Source: CAYQQU01 sp964419545 (GTDB taxonomy: Bacteria; Bacteroidota; Bacteroidia; Chitinophagales; Saprospiraceae). Taken from it: a DNA stretch of 64,000 nucleotides. The position numbers and the translations under genes were made by a program. The stretch spans positions 62,001-126,000 of the forward strand of contig CAYQQU010000009.1 in the NCBI GenBank assembly GCA_964419545.1, read 5' to 3'. The notes under the pieces are model-generated. The model made no database searches. It was not told where the DNA came from and was given only the letters and a program-made list of their open reading frames with translations. Below, piece by piece: positions 28,362 to 37,159 of this stretch; position 1 is the first letter of the stretch, and the number at the start of each line of letters is the position of its first letter.

Positions 28362-29308
28362 GCGAAAACCGAACGGCATACCGTAGTTTGTCGGAGGAGG
28401 CGCCGGCCCTCCCGATCTTTTTTCGCGATTGGTACCTCGACACCGTCTGCGACCCCGGGGATTGGGACGTCGCTTTGATCGAAAAAAATGACGCGCTGAT
28501 CGCCGCCCTGCCCTACTATCTGAAGCAAAAAGGTCCTTTTCGCTATATCACCATGCCGCACCTGTGCCGCTTCATGGGGCCTTATCTGCATCCCGAACAT
28601 CGCCGCCCCGACCGGGCTCAGCGCCTGCTACGGGAACTGATCGACCAACTGCCGCCCTATCATGCTTTCGCTCAGCATTTTCATTATCACCAAACCGACT
28701 GGCTGCCCTTCTATTGGCGAGGTTTTCAGCAACAGACCCGCTATTCCTACCGGCTGGAGCACCTCCAGGACCTGGACGCCGTTTTTAGCCGCCTGCACCG
28801 CGATTACCGGAACAACAAAATACCCAAAGCCGCAACACAGGTCAGCCTGCGCCGGGACCTGTCGCCCGCTCAGTTTTACCGGACGGCGGCGCTGAGCTTT
28901 ACCCGCCAGGGGTTGCAGCAACCTTTTTCGCTGCCTTTTTTCGAACGCCTGGAAAAAGAGGTGCGGCGCCACGACCAGGGCCAATTGTTCTTTGCCGTTG
29001 ACGAACAGGAACGCATCCACTCCGTAGCCTGGCTGGTATGGGACGATCAATCGAGTTACTACCTCGTGGCAGGCGACGACCCCGACCTGCGGGCTAGCGG
29101 CGCGGGCGTATGGCTGGCCTGGCAATTGATACGGTATACCTCCGAAACGCTACGCCTCCCGGTCTTCGATTTCCTGGGCAGCATGATCGAGCCCATCGCC
29201 CGGGTACGGCGTCAGTTCGGAGCCGCCGCCCAGCCATATTCTGCGGTCTGGCATACCCCTTCGACCGCGTTCTGGCTGCTGGAAAAGATCTTGGCGCGCC
29301 TCCGGTGA
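28358..29308 (+). CDS. GNAT/FemAB-like acyltransferase
   Basis: A 316-aa protein starting at GTG 28358 within the stop of the methyltransferase gene (4-bp overlap). The second half has a GNAT-like core of the BioF2/FemAB type: RDYRNNKIPKA, QLFFAVDEQERIHSVAWLVWD, YYLVAGDDPDLRASGAGVWLAWQLI and LPVFDFLGSMIEPIARVRRQFG. Such proteins transfer acyl or aminoacyl groups to cell-envelope or small-molecule acceptors. The precise reaction cannot be read from the sequence. Confidence 0.75.
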   Translation: MSENRTAYRSLSEEAPALPIFFRDWYLDTVCDPGDWDVALIEKNDALIAALPYYLKQKGPFRYITMPHLCRFMGPYLHPEHRRPDRAQRLLRELIDQLPPYHAFAQHFHYHQTDWLPFYWRGFQQQTRYSYRLEHLQDLDAVFSRLHRDYRNNKIPKAATQVSLRRDLSPAQFYRTAALSFTRQGLQQPFSLPFFERLEKEVRRHDQGQLFFAVDEQERIHSVAWLVWDDQSSYYLVAGDDPDLRASGAGVWLAWQLIRYTSETLRLPVFDFLGSMIEPIARVRRQFGAAAQPYSAVWHTPSTAFWLLEKILARLR

Positions 29309-29365
29309 TGCGCTCATGAAAGGTAGCTTCAATCATAGCCTGACGACGATAGGATTCCCCTCTGG

Positions 29366-31132
29366 TCAGAACAAGCTGACATACCCGAAATGCACCTTGG
29401 GAGCGCTGAAGTCGACCGGCGTTCCCTGGCGGGCCCCGTAAGCCAGGCTGATGCCGAACAGGCCGACCTTGGTCTCAAAGGTGATCCCGGCGCCGTAGCC
29501 GTAGGGTTGGTAAAGATCCCGCTTCTGGGTAGTGACGTCTTCCACGTAGGCATAATCGCCAAATGCGTAGAGGTAGGAATTCTGACCGATCAGCAGGCGA
29601 TATTCCAAAGTAGCCACGGTGTAGTTGGTAGCGAAAATAAACTCTTCGTCAAACCCGCGAAGCAAGCGGTTGCCGCCGATGCGAAACTGTTCGTTCAGGT
29701 ATACGGGCGACTCGGAAAGGAGGTAGCCGCCCTGCACTTCCGCCTTGATCGTGCTGCTGCTGAAGAGGGGAAGAAAATATGCCAACCGCGCATTGAGGCG
29801 GTACTGAAAAGTGCGAAGCTGCAGGCTGTCGTACAGAAAGCCGTAATCCAGCTCTTCGATGCGGTTGTTGCGTTTGATGACCTTCGTGCCGGCGCCGCCC
29901 CGAAGCATGACGCTCCAGCCCCGCCGCGGATTGAGGCGGTAGTCGAGGCGCTGGTAGAGGTACTCCAGGCCGAAACTGGTGTTGCGCACGTCGAGCTGAT
30001 CGGGCAGGGTTTCGCGCTGTTCCAGGGCGACGGCGTCGACCGTCAGCAGGCTGGAAGAGCGGTTGTTCCAGAAAGCTTTGAGGTAATTGCCCCCTTCGAA
30101 AAGGTACTGTATCCCCAGGTCGTATTCGAGGTCGAGGTAGGTCGTATCGCGCTTGTACAGGTTGAATTTCAGGTCGGCGCCGAAGGGCAGGTCCAGAACG
30201 TAGGGGTAATTAAAAGCGAGGTTGAGTTCCTGCGTCTCCGGCCGCAGCCTTTCGAATTCGGCGAAGATGCGCTCGCCGAGTCCGAATTGGTTTTGGAATT
30301 CGCCGTTGAAGGTGCCGGTAATCAGCATGCGCCCCAGCTGGTTGCTATTGGGCAACACGCCGATGAGGAAATCGAAGCGGCTGGCTCGCTTGCGTTCCAG
30401 GTTCAGGTTAACCGTGGCGCGGTCTCCCTCGAAGGTCACCGTAGGGTCCTGCCGCGCTTTCAGGAAGGGCAGTTCGCGCAAGCGGTCGCGCACGCGCAAG
30501 ATGCGGCTCTGATCGTAGGGGCTGCCGGGGCGCAACCCCAGGTAATTGCTCAGGTAAGCCTGGGATATTTTGACATCGCCGCTCACCGCCAGTTCTTCCA
30601 GCAAAACCAGGTAATTTTTATCCATTCGCAAACGGGCGCTCACGGTTTCGCCCTCGATGCGGATGCCGTCGAGCCAGGTGCGGGCAAAGGGGTAGCCGTG
30701 ATTTTCGGCGTACGTGAGCAGTTCTTCCTGCAGGGCGCGCACTTCTGCGAAAGAAAATCGCTGGTTGCGGTACAGGCGCTCCCGGAAGCCCGATTTTTCG
30801 AGAAATGCTTGCTCGATATTGCCGGGGGCCAGCCGGGCCCAGCGGTAGGCCGGTCCGAGGTGGAGAAAAGCCACAAAAGTGGTATCCTTACGCACCAGCG
30901 TATCGACCGACGCCTCCAGGTAAGCCCTGGCGTGCAGCTCGTCGACGGCCTTGCGCAAGCCGTCGATGAGGGCCACGGAATCGGGGTAGCGCGTGGGCAG
31001 GGTCATCAACTCGCTGATCTCTGCGGAATCGGCGTCAAGCGGCAGCAAGCGCAGGGTGAGCCCCTCCTGAGCGAATGCGGCTCCGGCGGCAAGGAAAAAA
31101 CATATGGCGATATTTAGCCGAAAAGGCGACAA
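29366..31132 (-). CDS. BamA/TamA-family outer-membrane protein
   Basis: An Omp85-superfamily protein of about 588 aa. After a signal peptide (SPFRLNIAICFFLAAGAAFAQEG) come POTRA-like repeats (LRVRDRLRELPFLK, VNLNLERKRASRF). A C-terminal 16-strand-type barrel has the conserved LRGFDEEFIFATNY motif and the terminal GISLAYGARQG and FGYVSLF. It is shorter than BamA, so a TamA-like or cargo-specific role is possible. I used the TTG at 31132, which gives a clean signal peptide. An ATG at 31252 would extend it by 40 residues and overlap the divergent hemW. Confidence 0.83.
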   Translation of the reverse strand: MSPFRLNIAICFFLAAGAAFAQEGLTLRLLPLDADSAEISELMTLPTRYPDSVALIDGLRKAVDELHARAYLEASVDTLVRKDTTFVAFLHLGPAYRWARLAPGNIEQAFLEKSGFRERLYRNQRFSFAEVRALQEELLTYAENHGYPFARTWLDGIRIEGETVSARLRMDKNYLVLLEELAVSGDVKISQAYLSNYLGLRPGSPYDQSRILRVRDRLRELPFLKARQDPTVTFEGDRATVNLNLERKRASRFDFLIGVLPNSNQLGRMLITGTFNGEFQNQFGLGERIFAEFERLRPETQELNLAFNYPYVLDLPFGADLKFNLYKRDTTYLDLEYDLGIQYLFEGGNYLKAFWNNRSSSLLTVDAVALEQRETLPDQLDVRNTSFGLEYLYQRLDYRLNPRRGWSVMLRGGAGTKVIKRNNRIEELDYGFLYDSLQLRTFQYRLNARLAYFLPLFSSSTIKAEVQGGYLLSESPVYLNEQFRIGGNRLLRGFDEEFIFATNYTVATLEYRLLIGQNSYLYAFGDYAYVEDVTTQKRDLYQPYGYGAGITFETKVGLFGISLAYGARQGTPVDFSAPKVHFGYVSLF

Positions 31133-31235
31133 CTTCGTATGGTTGATGTTGTTTTTCGTAAAAACGAGCAGGCGGGGGCGATGTTGCGCGGCGCCTGTCA
31201 GGGCCCTGCCTTTTGCCGGGTAATCTTTCACTGAA

Positions 31236-32378
31236 ATGGCCGGATTATACATACATATACCGTTTTGTCGGCAGGCATGCCACTATTGCAACTTCCATTT
31301 TTCCACTTCGATGGGGCAGCGTGAAAGCGTGATCCATGCGCTGGTGGAAGAGCTGGCGTTGCGGCGCGACTACCTGGGCGAACAACCGCTGACCTCCATC
31401 TACTTCGGCGGCGGCACCCCCAGTTTGCTGAACGCTTCGGAACTGGACCGGCTGTTCGGGCAGATCTACCGATCGTTCAGCGTGGAGACCGGTGCGGAGG
31501 TCACCCTGGAAGCCAATCCAGACGACCTTACGGCCGAGAAGGTCCGACAGCTGCGCGCCACCCCCGTTAATCGCTTCAGCATCGGCATCCAATCCTTTTT
31601 TGAGGAAGATCTGCGTTTTATGAACCGCGCCCACGATGCGCGGCAGGCGCGAAGCTGCATCGAACACGCCCGGGCGGCCGGCTTCCACAACCTCACCATC
31701 GACCTCATCTACGGATCGCCGACGACCACCGATGCGCGCTGGGCGGAAAACCTGCGCATCGCCATCGGCTACGATATTCCCCATCTTTCCAGCTATTGCC
31801 TCACCGTCGAGGAACGAACTGCGCTGGCCCATTTCGTGGCCACCGGCAAGGCGCCGCCGGTCGACGATGACCAGGCGGCCCGGCAATTCGATATCCTGGT
31901 AGCCGCTATGGCCGAGGCCGGTTACGACCACTACGAAATTTCCAACTTCGCCCGCCCCGGCTGGTACGCCCGCCACAACAGCGCTTACTGGCGCGGGGCG
32001 CCCTACCTGGGGGTGGGCCCTTCGGCGCACAGCTTCGACGGCCGGAGCCGGCAGTGGAACGTCGCCAATAACGCTTTGTACGTAAAGGCGGTAGCCGGCC
32101 TGAAAAGCTCCGAGCCGGCAGCGACGCTATTGTTCGAACGCGAGGTGCTGACCCCGGCGCAGCGCTATAATGAATACGTTATGACCGGTCTGCGCACCAG
32201 CTGGGGCGTTGAGCTGGCCGCCTTGCGGCGAATCGCTCCCTCCTTCGAAACGCATTTCCTGCAACACATCCAGCCTTACCTCGACGCCGGCTCGGTAGAA
32301 CGAGAAGAAGACACCTTCCGGCTTACCCCCGCCGGCAAATTCCTCGCCGACGGCATCGCCGCCGGCGTATTTGCCTGA
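31236..32378 (+). CDS. hemW: radical SAM heme chaperone HemW
   Basis: A 380-aa radical SAM protein that binds a 4Fe-4S cluster and SAM and inserts heme into target proteins. The N-terminus MAGLYIHIPFC leads into the cluster motif CRQACHYC. YFGGGTPSLL, EANPDDLT, NRFSIGIQSF and the DLIYGSPTTT block follow, then the HemW C-terminal domain. It differs from true HemN in lacking the second conserved N-terminal region. It is divergent from the BamA-family gene. Confidence 0.93.
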   Translation: MAGLYIHIPFCRQACHYCNFHFSTSMGQRESVIHALVEELALRRDYLGEQPLTSIYFGGGTPSLLNASELDRLFGQIYRSFSVETGAEVTLEANPDDLTAEKVRQLRATPVNRFSIGIQSFFEEDLRFMNRAHDARQARSCIEHARAAGFHNLTIDLIYGSPTTTDARWAENLRIAIGYDIPHLSSYCLTVEERTALAHFVATGKAPPVDDDQAARQFDILVAAMAEAGYDHYEISNFARPGWYARHNSAYWRGAPYLGVGPSAHSFDGRSRQWNVANNALYVKAVAGLKSSEPAATLLFEREVLTPAQRYNEYVMTGLRTSWGVELAALRRIAPSFETHFLQHIQPYLDAGSVEREEDTFRLTPAGKFLADGIAAGVFA

Positions 32379-32602
32379 TCTCTTCGCGACAAAAATTCAC
32401 AAATAATTTACAATAAAAAGTTTCAATCCTTTTTCCCCGTGTTTTCCTGCCAAGGTAACGCACAGGCTACATTCCCTTCCCGTATCACCTCTCTTAAAAA
32501 GAGACCAGCCTATCAACACAAAAAGTTTAAAAATTTTATGTTGTTAGTTTTTGTTTTTAAAAACTTATTGTATATTTGTTTTGTCACTAAATAATTGACG
32601 CC
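32379..32602. other. AT-rich leader region before the antirepressor-like gene
   Basis: Markedly more AT-rich than its surroundings, with long A and T runs. It holds the promoter listed at 32550-32578 and otherwise nothing recognisable. Confidence 0.5.
32550..32578 (+). promoter_or_regulatory. promoter TTTTG - 17 bp - TATATTTG
   Basis: TATATTTG at 32571-32578 is an exact -7 match. A TTTTTG run ending at 32553 lies 17 bp upstream as a -33 element. The leader to the ATG at 32603 is about 18-25 nt. Confidence 0.6.
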
Positions 32603-33418
32603 ATGATGGAACTGGAAATTCTGACCAGCAAAAAAGGCACACGGGTCGTTACGGCCACTAATCTGCACATGGTGCTGCAATTAGCCAATCACCATTACGC
32701 ACAAAACGTCAAGCGGTGGTTGTCCGATATTTATCAGTTCCATGACGGAATACGGAAGCCGGAACATCTCAAGGACTACGCTCCCCGCAAGGTAAAGGAA
32801 GCTCCGGTGCTGAAAGACTACTATTTATCGGTTGAGCTGGCGAAGTTGATCACGCTCAATTCGAACAGCAAAGTGAAGCAAAAGTACGCGCGGCAGCTGC
32901 TCTCCCTGGAGGACAAGGTGTCCAACGCCGAATTGCTGACCAAGAAGCAGGTGTTGCAAGTGCTGGAGATCACCAAAGCCATGAGCCTGGTCTCCTGTCA
33001 GGAAGCGTGTGAGCGACGCCATCTGCAAACCTATGAGGAGCGCAATAACGGCCAGGCCAGCAACTGGTGGAAACACCGGTCTTCTATCCTGGGTTACTCG
33101 GCCGATAAGCTGCGCGACCGCCTGCGGATGATGGGCAAGAACGGCCGCGGAAAGTCGCAGCGTGAAATGCTCATGCTGGTGGATAAATACGAAATGGTGC
33201 GTACTGCGGTCATCGACCTTTTTATGGGAATGGGCAAAAGCGAACGCTATGCCCGCAACCTGGGCGACCTGGCCAAAGCTTTCGCCAGTGAACTAGGCAT
33301 TGAAATCCAAGACGATCGCCAGGGTACAGGTATGTTTGCCCCCCGGGTGAACCCCGAACTGATCAACGAGGTGAAAACTTTCTCCAAAGGCGGACGCCTG
33401 AGCATGTGGTCGAACTGA
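32603..33418 (+). CDS. phage AntA/AntB-type antirepressor-like protein
   Basis: A 271-aa protein. The N-terminal part resembles AntA/AntB antirepressor domains: VVTATNLHMVLQLANHHYAQNVKRWLSD (about 14-42) and DYYLSVELAKLITL followed by KVKQKYARQLLSLEDK (about 72-106). The remainder is helical and basic (KLRDRLRMMGKNGRGKSQREMLMLV, ERYARNLGDLAKAFASELG) and may bind DNA. No phage genes surround it, so it is either a domesticated phage regulator or a chromosomal regulator using this fold. The AT-rich leader hints at acquisition. The family call is tentative. Confidence 0.6.
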   Translation: MMELEILTSKKGTRVVTATNLHMVLQLANHHYAQNVKRWLSDIYQFHDGIRKPEHLKDYAPRKVKEAPVLKDYYLSVELAKLITLNSNSKVKQKYARQLLSLEDKVSNAELLTKKQVLQVLEITKAMSLVSCQEACERRHLQTYEERNNGQASNWWKHRSSILGYSADKLRDRLRMMGKNGRGKSQREMLMLVDKYEMVRTAVIDLFMGMGKSERYARNLGDLAKAFASELGIEIQDDRQGTGMFAPRVNPELINEVKTFSKGGRLSMWSN

Positions 33419-33556
33419 TCGGCGCTGCTTATCCCTGGCCAGTTACCGGCCGGCCCGTTCTATTTTGGTTGCTCGCAAATCTTCGGGATCAACTGCTTCG
33501 TGGAGCAGGTTGGGCAGACGGCTACGGGTATTGCGTTTTGTAAAGACATTTGCAGC

Positions 33557-34240
33557 TTATTCCCGACCGCCCATTACAAAGTAGATGCCCAATGCACCGT
33601 GCACATACCAGTCGTTTTTATCACTTCTCCCGTTTTGACTTACCCCATCCAGCAAGTCGGAAAAAACGGGACGGGAACCTACTTCCGCCGTAAAGGCCAG
33701 ATTGCGGGAATAATCGTAGCGCACACCCACTCGTACCGGTGTCGTGAAGAATAACGAGGGGTCCATAGGTTCGGGAATCGGGATTCTGAATTCACCGCCG
33801 TTACTTTTAATCTCCTGGGGAGCATAAGCCATACCCACACCGATGCTAATGAAAGGCGACCAAAACCGGTCGTAGACGTTATACCGGTAGATGCGTGTGG
33901 TTCTTCCCAGGAAGTGGTACTCGGCGTGTACGGCAAATTCAAACAAGTCGGATTCCATTTCCAGGGCCCGTCGCTGGCGGTAGGGAATATCGAAGTCGAG
34001 GTCGGAGCCGGATATCCGGCCGTAAATGAAGTTGGCGTAAATCCCGAATTCCTCCTGCAGCATCATTCGGAAACCCGCTCCGAAAGCCGGCCGGGTACGC
34101 TGAAAACGATAGGGCGGGTCGATCAGATCTCCCTGATACCCCGACCCACCGACGGTAAATCCGATCTCCGAAAAGGTCTGTCCGTAAGTCGACAGGGCCA
34201 ACAACCAGGCCCCCGCCAGGAATAGCAATCTTTTAATCAT
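33557..34240 (-). CDS. DUF6089-like outer-membrane beta-barrel protein
   Basis: A 227-aa protein with signal peptide MIKRLLFLAGAWLLALSTYGQ, followed by the EIGFTVGGSGYQGDL opening typical of DUF6089 proteins in Bacteroidota. Alternating amphipathic strands (FGIYANFIYGRISGSDLDF, FSPFISIGVGMAY-like) end in ALGIYFVMGG. Its role is unknown; an 8-10-strand barrel in the outer membrane is inferred. It lies 204 bp downstream of the T9SS cargo array on the same strand. Confidence 0.78.
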   Translation of the reverse strand: MIKRLLFLAGAWLLALSTYGQTFSEIGFTVGGSGYQGDLIDPPYRFQRTRPAFGAGFRMMLQEEFGIYANFIYGRISGSDLDFDIPYRQRRALEMESDLFEFAVHAEYHFLGRTTRIYRYNVYDRFWSPFISIGVGMAYAPQEIKSNGGEFRIPIPEPMDPSLFFTTPVRVGVRYDYSRNLAFTAEVGSRPVFSDLLDGVSQNGRSDKNDWYVHGALGIYFVMGGRE

Positions 34241-34423
34241 GTTGGGTGTTGTTTGTCGTTAGGAAAAACAAAATCTTCAAAACCTGGAAAGCCGGATAGG
34301 CCCGTACACAAGCACGAGCAGGAAGGGTGTAGTATGATTCGGGAAGCCCCCTGGAAAGGGGTATAAAGACAGGAGCTATTTGCCGCATAAAGATATCAAT
34401 TAATTCGCCTGCTGTCTGTTAAC

Positions 34424-34437
34424 GATTTTATAAAATC
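34424..34437. promoter_or_regulatory. 14-bp perfect palindrome GATTTTATAAAATC
   Basis: GATTTTA/TAAAATC lies just past the 3' end of the first T9SS cargo gene. It lacks GC pairs, so it is a poor intrinsic terminator. A protein-binding site is possible. Confidence 0.35.
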
Positions 34438-34444
34438 TTGTTTT

Positions 34445-36838
34445 TCAAAGCTTAAAAAAGCGTTTGAGCACTGCCTCCCGCCCGGTGACCCGCACGAAAT
34501 ACTGGCCCGCGTGGAAAAGGGAGACGTCAATGAGCATCGTCTTTTCACCGGCCGGCAGGACCATCCGGCGAACCACCTGCCCGGCGAGGTTCAGCACCTC
34601 TACCGGCAGATCGGCCTCGGCGCGCCGGGTGAGCGATAATTGCAATTCCGCCTGCGCCGGCACCGGCGCCAACTGGAAATCGAAGCCCGGCCCTTCGAAA
34701 GTGACCGCCGCCACCCGGTGATACTGCCGGGCGCCGTCGTAATCGACCTGCCGCAAGCGGTAGTAGTTGACGCCGCGCAACGGCTCGTGGTCGGTAAAGC
34801 GATATGTCCGGGCAATATCGATCGTCCCGCCGCCGTCTACCCGGCCGATCTCATAAAACTGACGCCCGTCGAGACTGCGCTCGATGGCGAAGTAATCGTT
34901 GTTTTGCTCGCCGGCCGTCGCCCAGGTAATCAGCGTGACGCCTCCCTGCTTACGGGCCTGGAAATCGAGGAGGGTGACGGGGAGGATGACGTTGGGGGCG
35001 GGGACGCAGGCGCCGCCGCAGGTAAAAGTAGGGTTTAGGCCGCCGGTGATAACTACAGGATCATTGTTGTTACAAGGCGGATCGCTGGGGTTGGAATAGC
35101 TTTGGCTCGATTCTACATAATTGGAGGCCATGGTATATGACCCCGTCCCGTCGTAGCTGAAAATTTTACTGGTCCGAGGGGCGCTATTGGAAAAATACCC
35201 GGAGCCGGAAGATCCGGTGCCGATCACAGTGTAATACTGAGCAATCGGAACCCCTCCGCTACAATGATTATTAAAATTCAGGTTGGCTATCTCATTGTCA
35301 AAGCCTCCTTCCGCTCCCAGGAAGAAAATCACATTGGCATTCGCCGGTATTAGATCAGAGTTGGGCACCGGAAGAAAGACGTTGCAACCGGCTGCTGAAT
35401 TTAAATCCGAAATCAACATATTGATGGTCGTCTGATCGGCCGGAATACTGGGGTACAAGAAGCCGTAACAGAACAGGCTGCCGCAGTTTTCCGGATTGCC
35501 GGTAAAGGTAGGGTTAGGGCCACTCGGCACATTGCTTCCCGCCCACCAATAATTGAAATTATCCTGTATTCCATTGACCGGATCGACAGAGCCGATCGCA
35601 ATGTCGTTGATATTCACCGGAGTGCCGCTGGTGGTCGCCACGACAAACTCATTGTCTCCGTCATTACCACATGGATTTATGAATTGTGTCTCCAGGCTCA
35701 ACACGCCACCACCGCCACCGCCGCCGCTTGTAGTCGTAGCACTGTCGTTGAGTGGGGTGGTAATGAGGTAGTTGGGACAATTAAAACCTCCCGTCTGATT
35801 ATAGGAGAAAACAAAATAGTAGTAAGTCGTGCTGGAAGCAAGGCCGCTATCCAGGAATAGAGTGCTTACCCCGACCGCGGCAACCGTACATCCGCCAATC
35901 GTCTGGCCTGCGGTGTAAGTCACCCCGTCAGTCGGCGCACAGCCCGGAGACGGTATGGTACTGCGCAATACGATATATCCGTCAGCATTGGGCGATCCGG
36001 TAGCCGGTGTAAAAGAACCGGAAATGGAGTTGACGCCCGGCATCAGATTCAATGACGTGGGCTGATTGGCCGGTTCCGGACACGCCGCTACACTGGAGTT
36101 GGCGTTGACCGTAATATTATCAATTCCCAATTCATCACGGCTTCCACTCCCTAAAACATCAGCTGTCGTCCAGCGCAAATAGTAAAAAGCGCCGTTAGCA
36201 ATATTCAGTCCGTTAATCGTAATCATACGATTAAAGCTCAACCAACCCGGAGAGGTATCCCCAGCTAGGTCACTGGTGAAATTAAGCGCTACCGCGGGTG
36301 TATAACTCATATCATCATCATCTTCCGAGTACTCGAAATTGAGCGAAGTCGACCGGTTTTCATTGTTCAGTTCAAAGATATCGTAGGATACGATCAGCGA
36401 AGTGACCGGCGCGCCCGTGTTGTTTTGAATGCGCAGGGTAATGGTCCCCGGGGTCAGATCACTGCCGGAAGGTTGAAAGCCCAAAATAACGTTGGCCCCG
36501 GTGTCGAAGGCGTAAATTCCGCCCGTAGAAATGCTTCCAGTCGAAAGCCCCCGGGCATAATCACCGGAGGTCTTAGTCCCTCCGAAGGCAAGCGCACCGT
36601 CAGAAGGCCCGGTTATTGCCCAGGCGTCAGAGTCGAGTTGACCGGTAGCAGGCGCAGGAGCAAATCCGGAACCGTCAAATTGCCCTTCGTTCACTCCGGA
36701 AAGGGTTGCTTCAAAGCTAATCGTGAAATCAACTCCGGCGGCATTTACGTTGAGCTGTGCCTGGGCGGCAGGCAAGGCGAGCAATAGCCCCCACCCCACC
36801 AAAAACAAATATCCCAAATAAGTGTAGTGTCGGTTCAT
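34445..36838 (-). CDS. T9SS type A sorting-domain cargo protein 1
   Basis: A 797-aa secreted protein. A signal peptide ending near AQAQLN is followed by a jelly-roll-like N-terminal domain (about 30-250) that is recognisably related to the N-terminus of the cargo gene at 40278. A fibronectin-III-like stretch and a lamin-tail-like region come next, with a poly-Gly spacer between. The C-terminal module has NNDYFAIERSLDGRQFYEIG and NYYRLRQVDYDG, then the sorting domain LAPVPAQAELQLSL to the end (KRFFKL). It is translocated by the type IX system and probably attached to the surface. The passenger is less GC-rich than the C-terminal module. Confidence 0.85.
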   Translation of the reverse strand: MNRHYTYLGYLFLVGWGLLLALPAAQAQLNVNAAGVDFTISFEATLSGVNEGQFDGSGFAPAPATGQLDSDAWAITGPSDGALAFGGTKTSGDYARGLSTGSISTGGIYAFDTGANVILGFQPSGSDLTPGTITLRIQNNTGAPVTSLIVSYDIFELNNENRSTSLNFEYSEDDDDMSYTPAVALNFTSDLAGDTSPGWLSFNRMITINGLNIANGAFYYLRWTTADVLGSGSRDELGIDNITVNANSSVAACPEPANQPTSLNLMPGVNSISGSFTPATGSPNADGYIVLRSTIPSPGCAPTDGVTYTAGQTIGGCTVAAVGVSTLFLDSGLASSTTYYYFVFSYNQTGGFNCPNYLITTPLNDSATTTSGGGGGGGVLSLETQFINPCGNDGDNEFVVATTSGTPVNINDIAIGSVDPVNGIQDNFNYWWAGSNVPSGPNPTFTGNPENCGSLFCYGFLYPSIPADQTTINMLISDLNSAAGCNVFLPVPNSDLIPANANVIFFLGAEGGFDNEIANLNFNNHCSGGVPIAQYYTVIGTGSSGSGYFSNSAPRTSKIFSYDGTGSYTMASNYVESSQSYSNPSDPPCNNNDPVVITGGLNPTFTCGGACVPAPNVILPVTLLDFQARKQGGVTLITWATAGEQNNDYFAIERSLDGRQFYEIGRVDGGGTIDIARTYRFTDHEPLRGVNYYRLRQVDYDGARQYHRVAAVTFEGPGFDFQLAPVPAQAELQLSLTRRAEADLPVEVLNLAGQVVRRMVLPAGEKTMLIDVSLFHAGQYFVRVTGREAVLKRFFKL

Positions 36839-37159
36839 AGTTATTATTGTGTTTGTACCCGTCTGGAAAAGGGGTATTATGCGATAAATACCCAGCGCTG
36901 CTTACCTTACCCGTTACGCCCGTCCTGAGCGCTGGAACCAAAAGGTTTCAAGGTCCCGATCATTCCTGGAAATTGGGGATTGTGATAGGTGCTGCCGGTT
37001 TTTGGAATTACGCCGTTTTTGGTAATCACAACAGAGGTGGACGGCCGGGGCGCGCCGGCCGGTTCATGGGAGTGGTTTGCACGGGAGGGAATTCCTTCAA
37101 AAATAGCGATCCCCTTTTCCGGAGAACGGGCCTGGCGTATTAATTATTTGTGAATTTTT
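36839..37159. other. intergenic region with inverted repeats between cargo genes 2 and 1
   Basis: It holds GGGTATT/AATACCC (36872-36893), CCAGCGCT/AGCGCTGG (36892-36899 and 36928-36935) and GGCCGG/CCGGCC (37043-37060). The box GGTATTTATCGC (minus strand, 36892-36881) recurs in similar form upstream of the cargo genes starting at 42362 and 45001. No coding sequence is visible. Confidence 0.6.
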
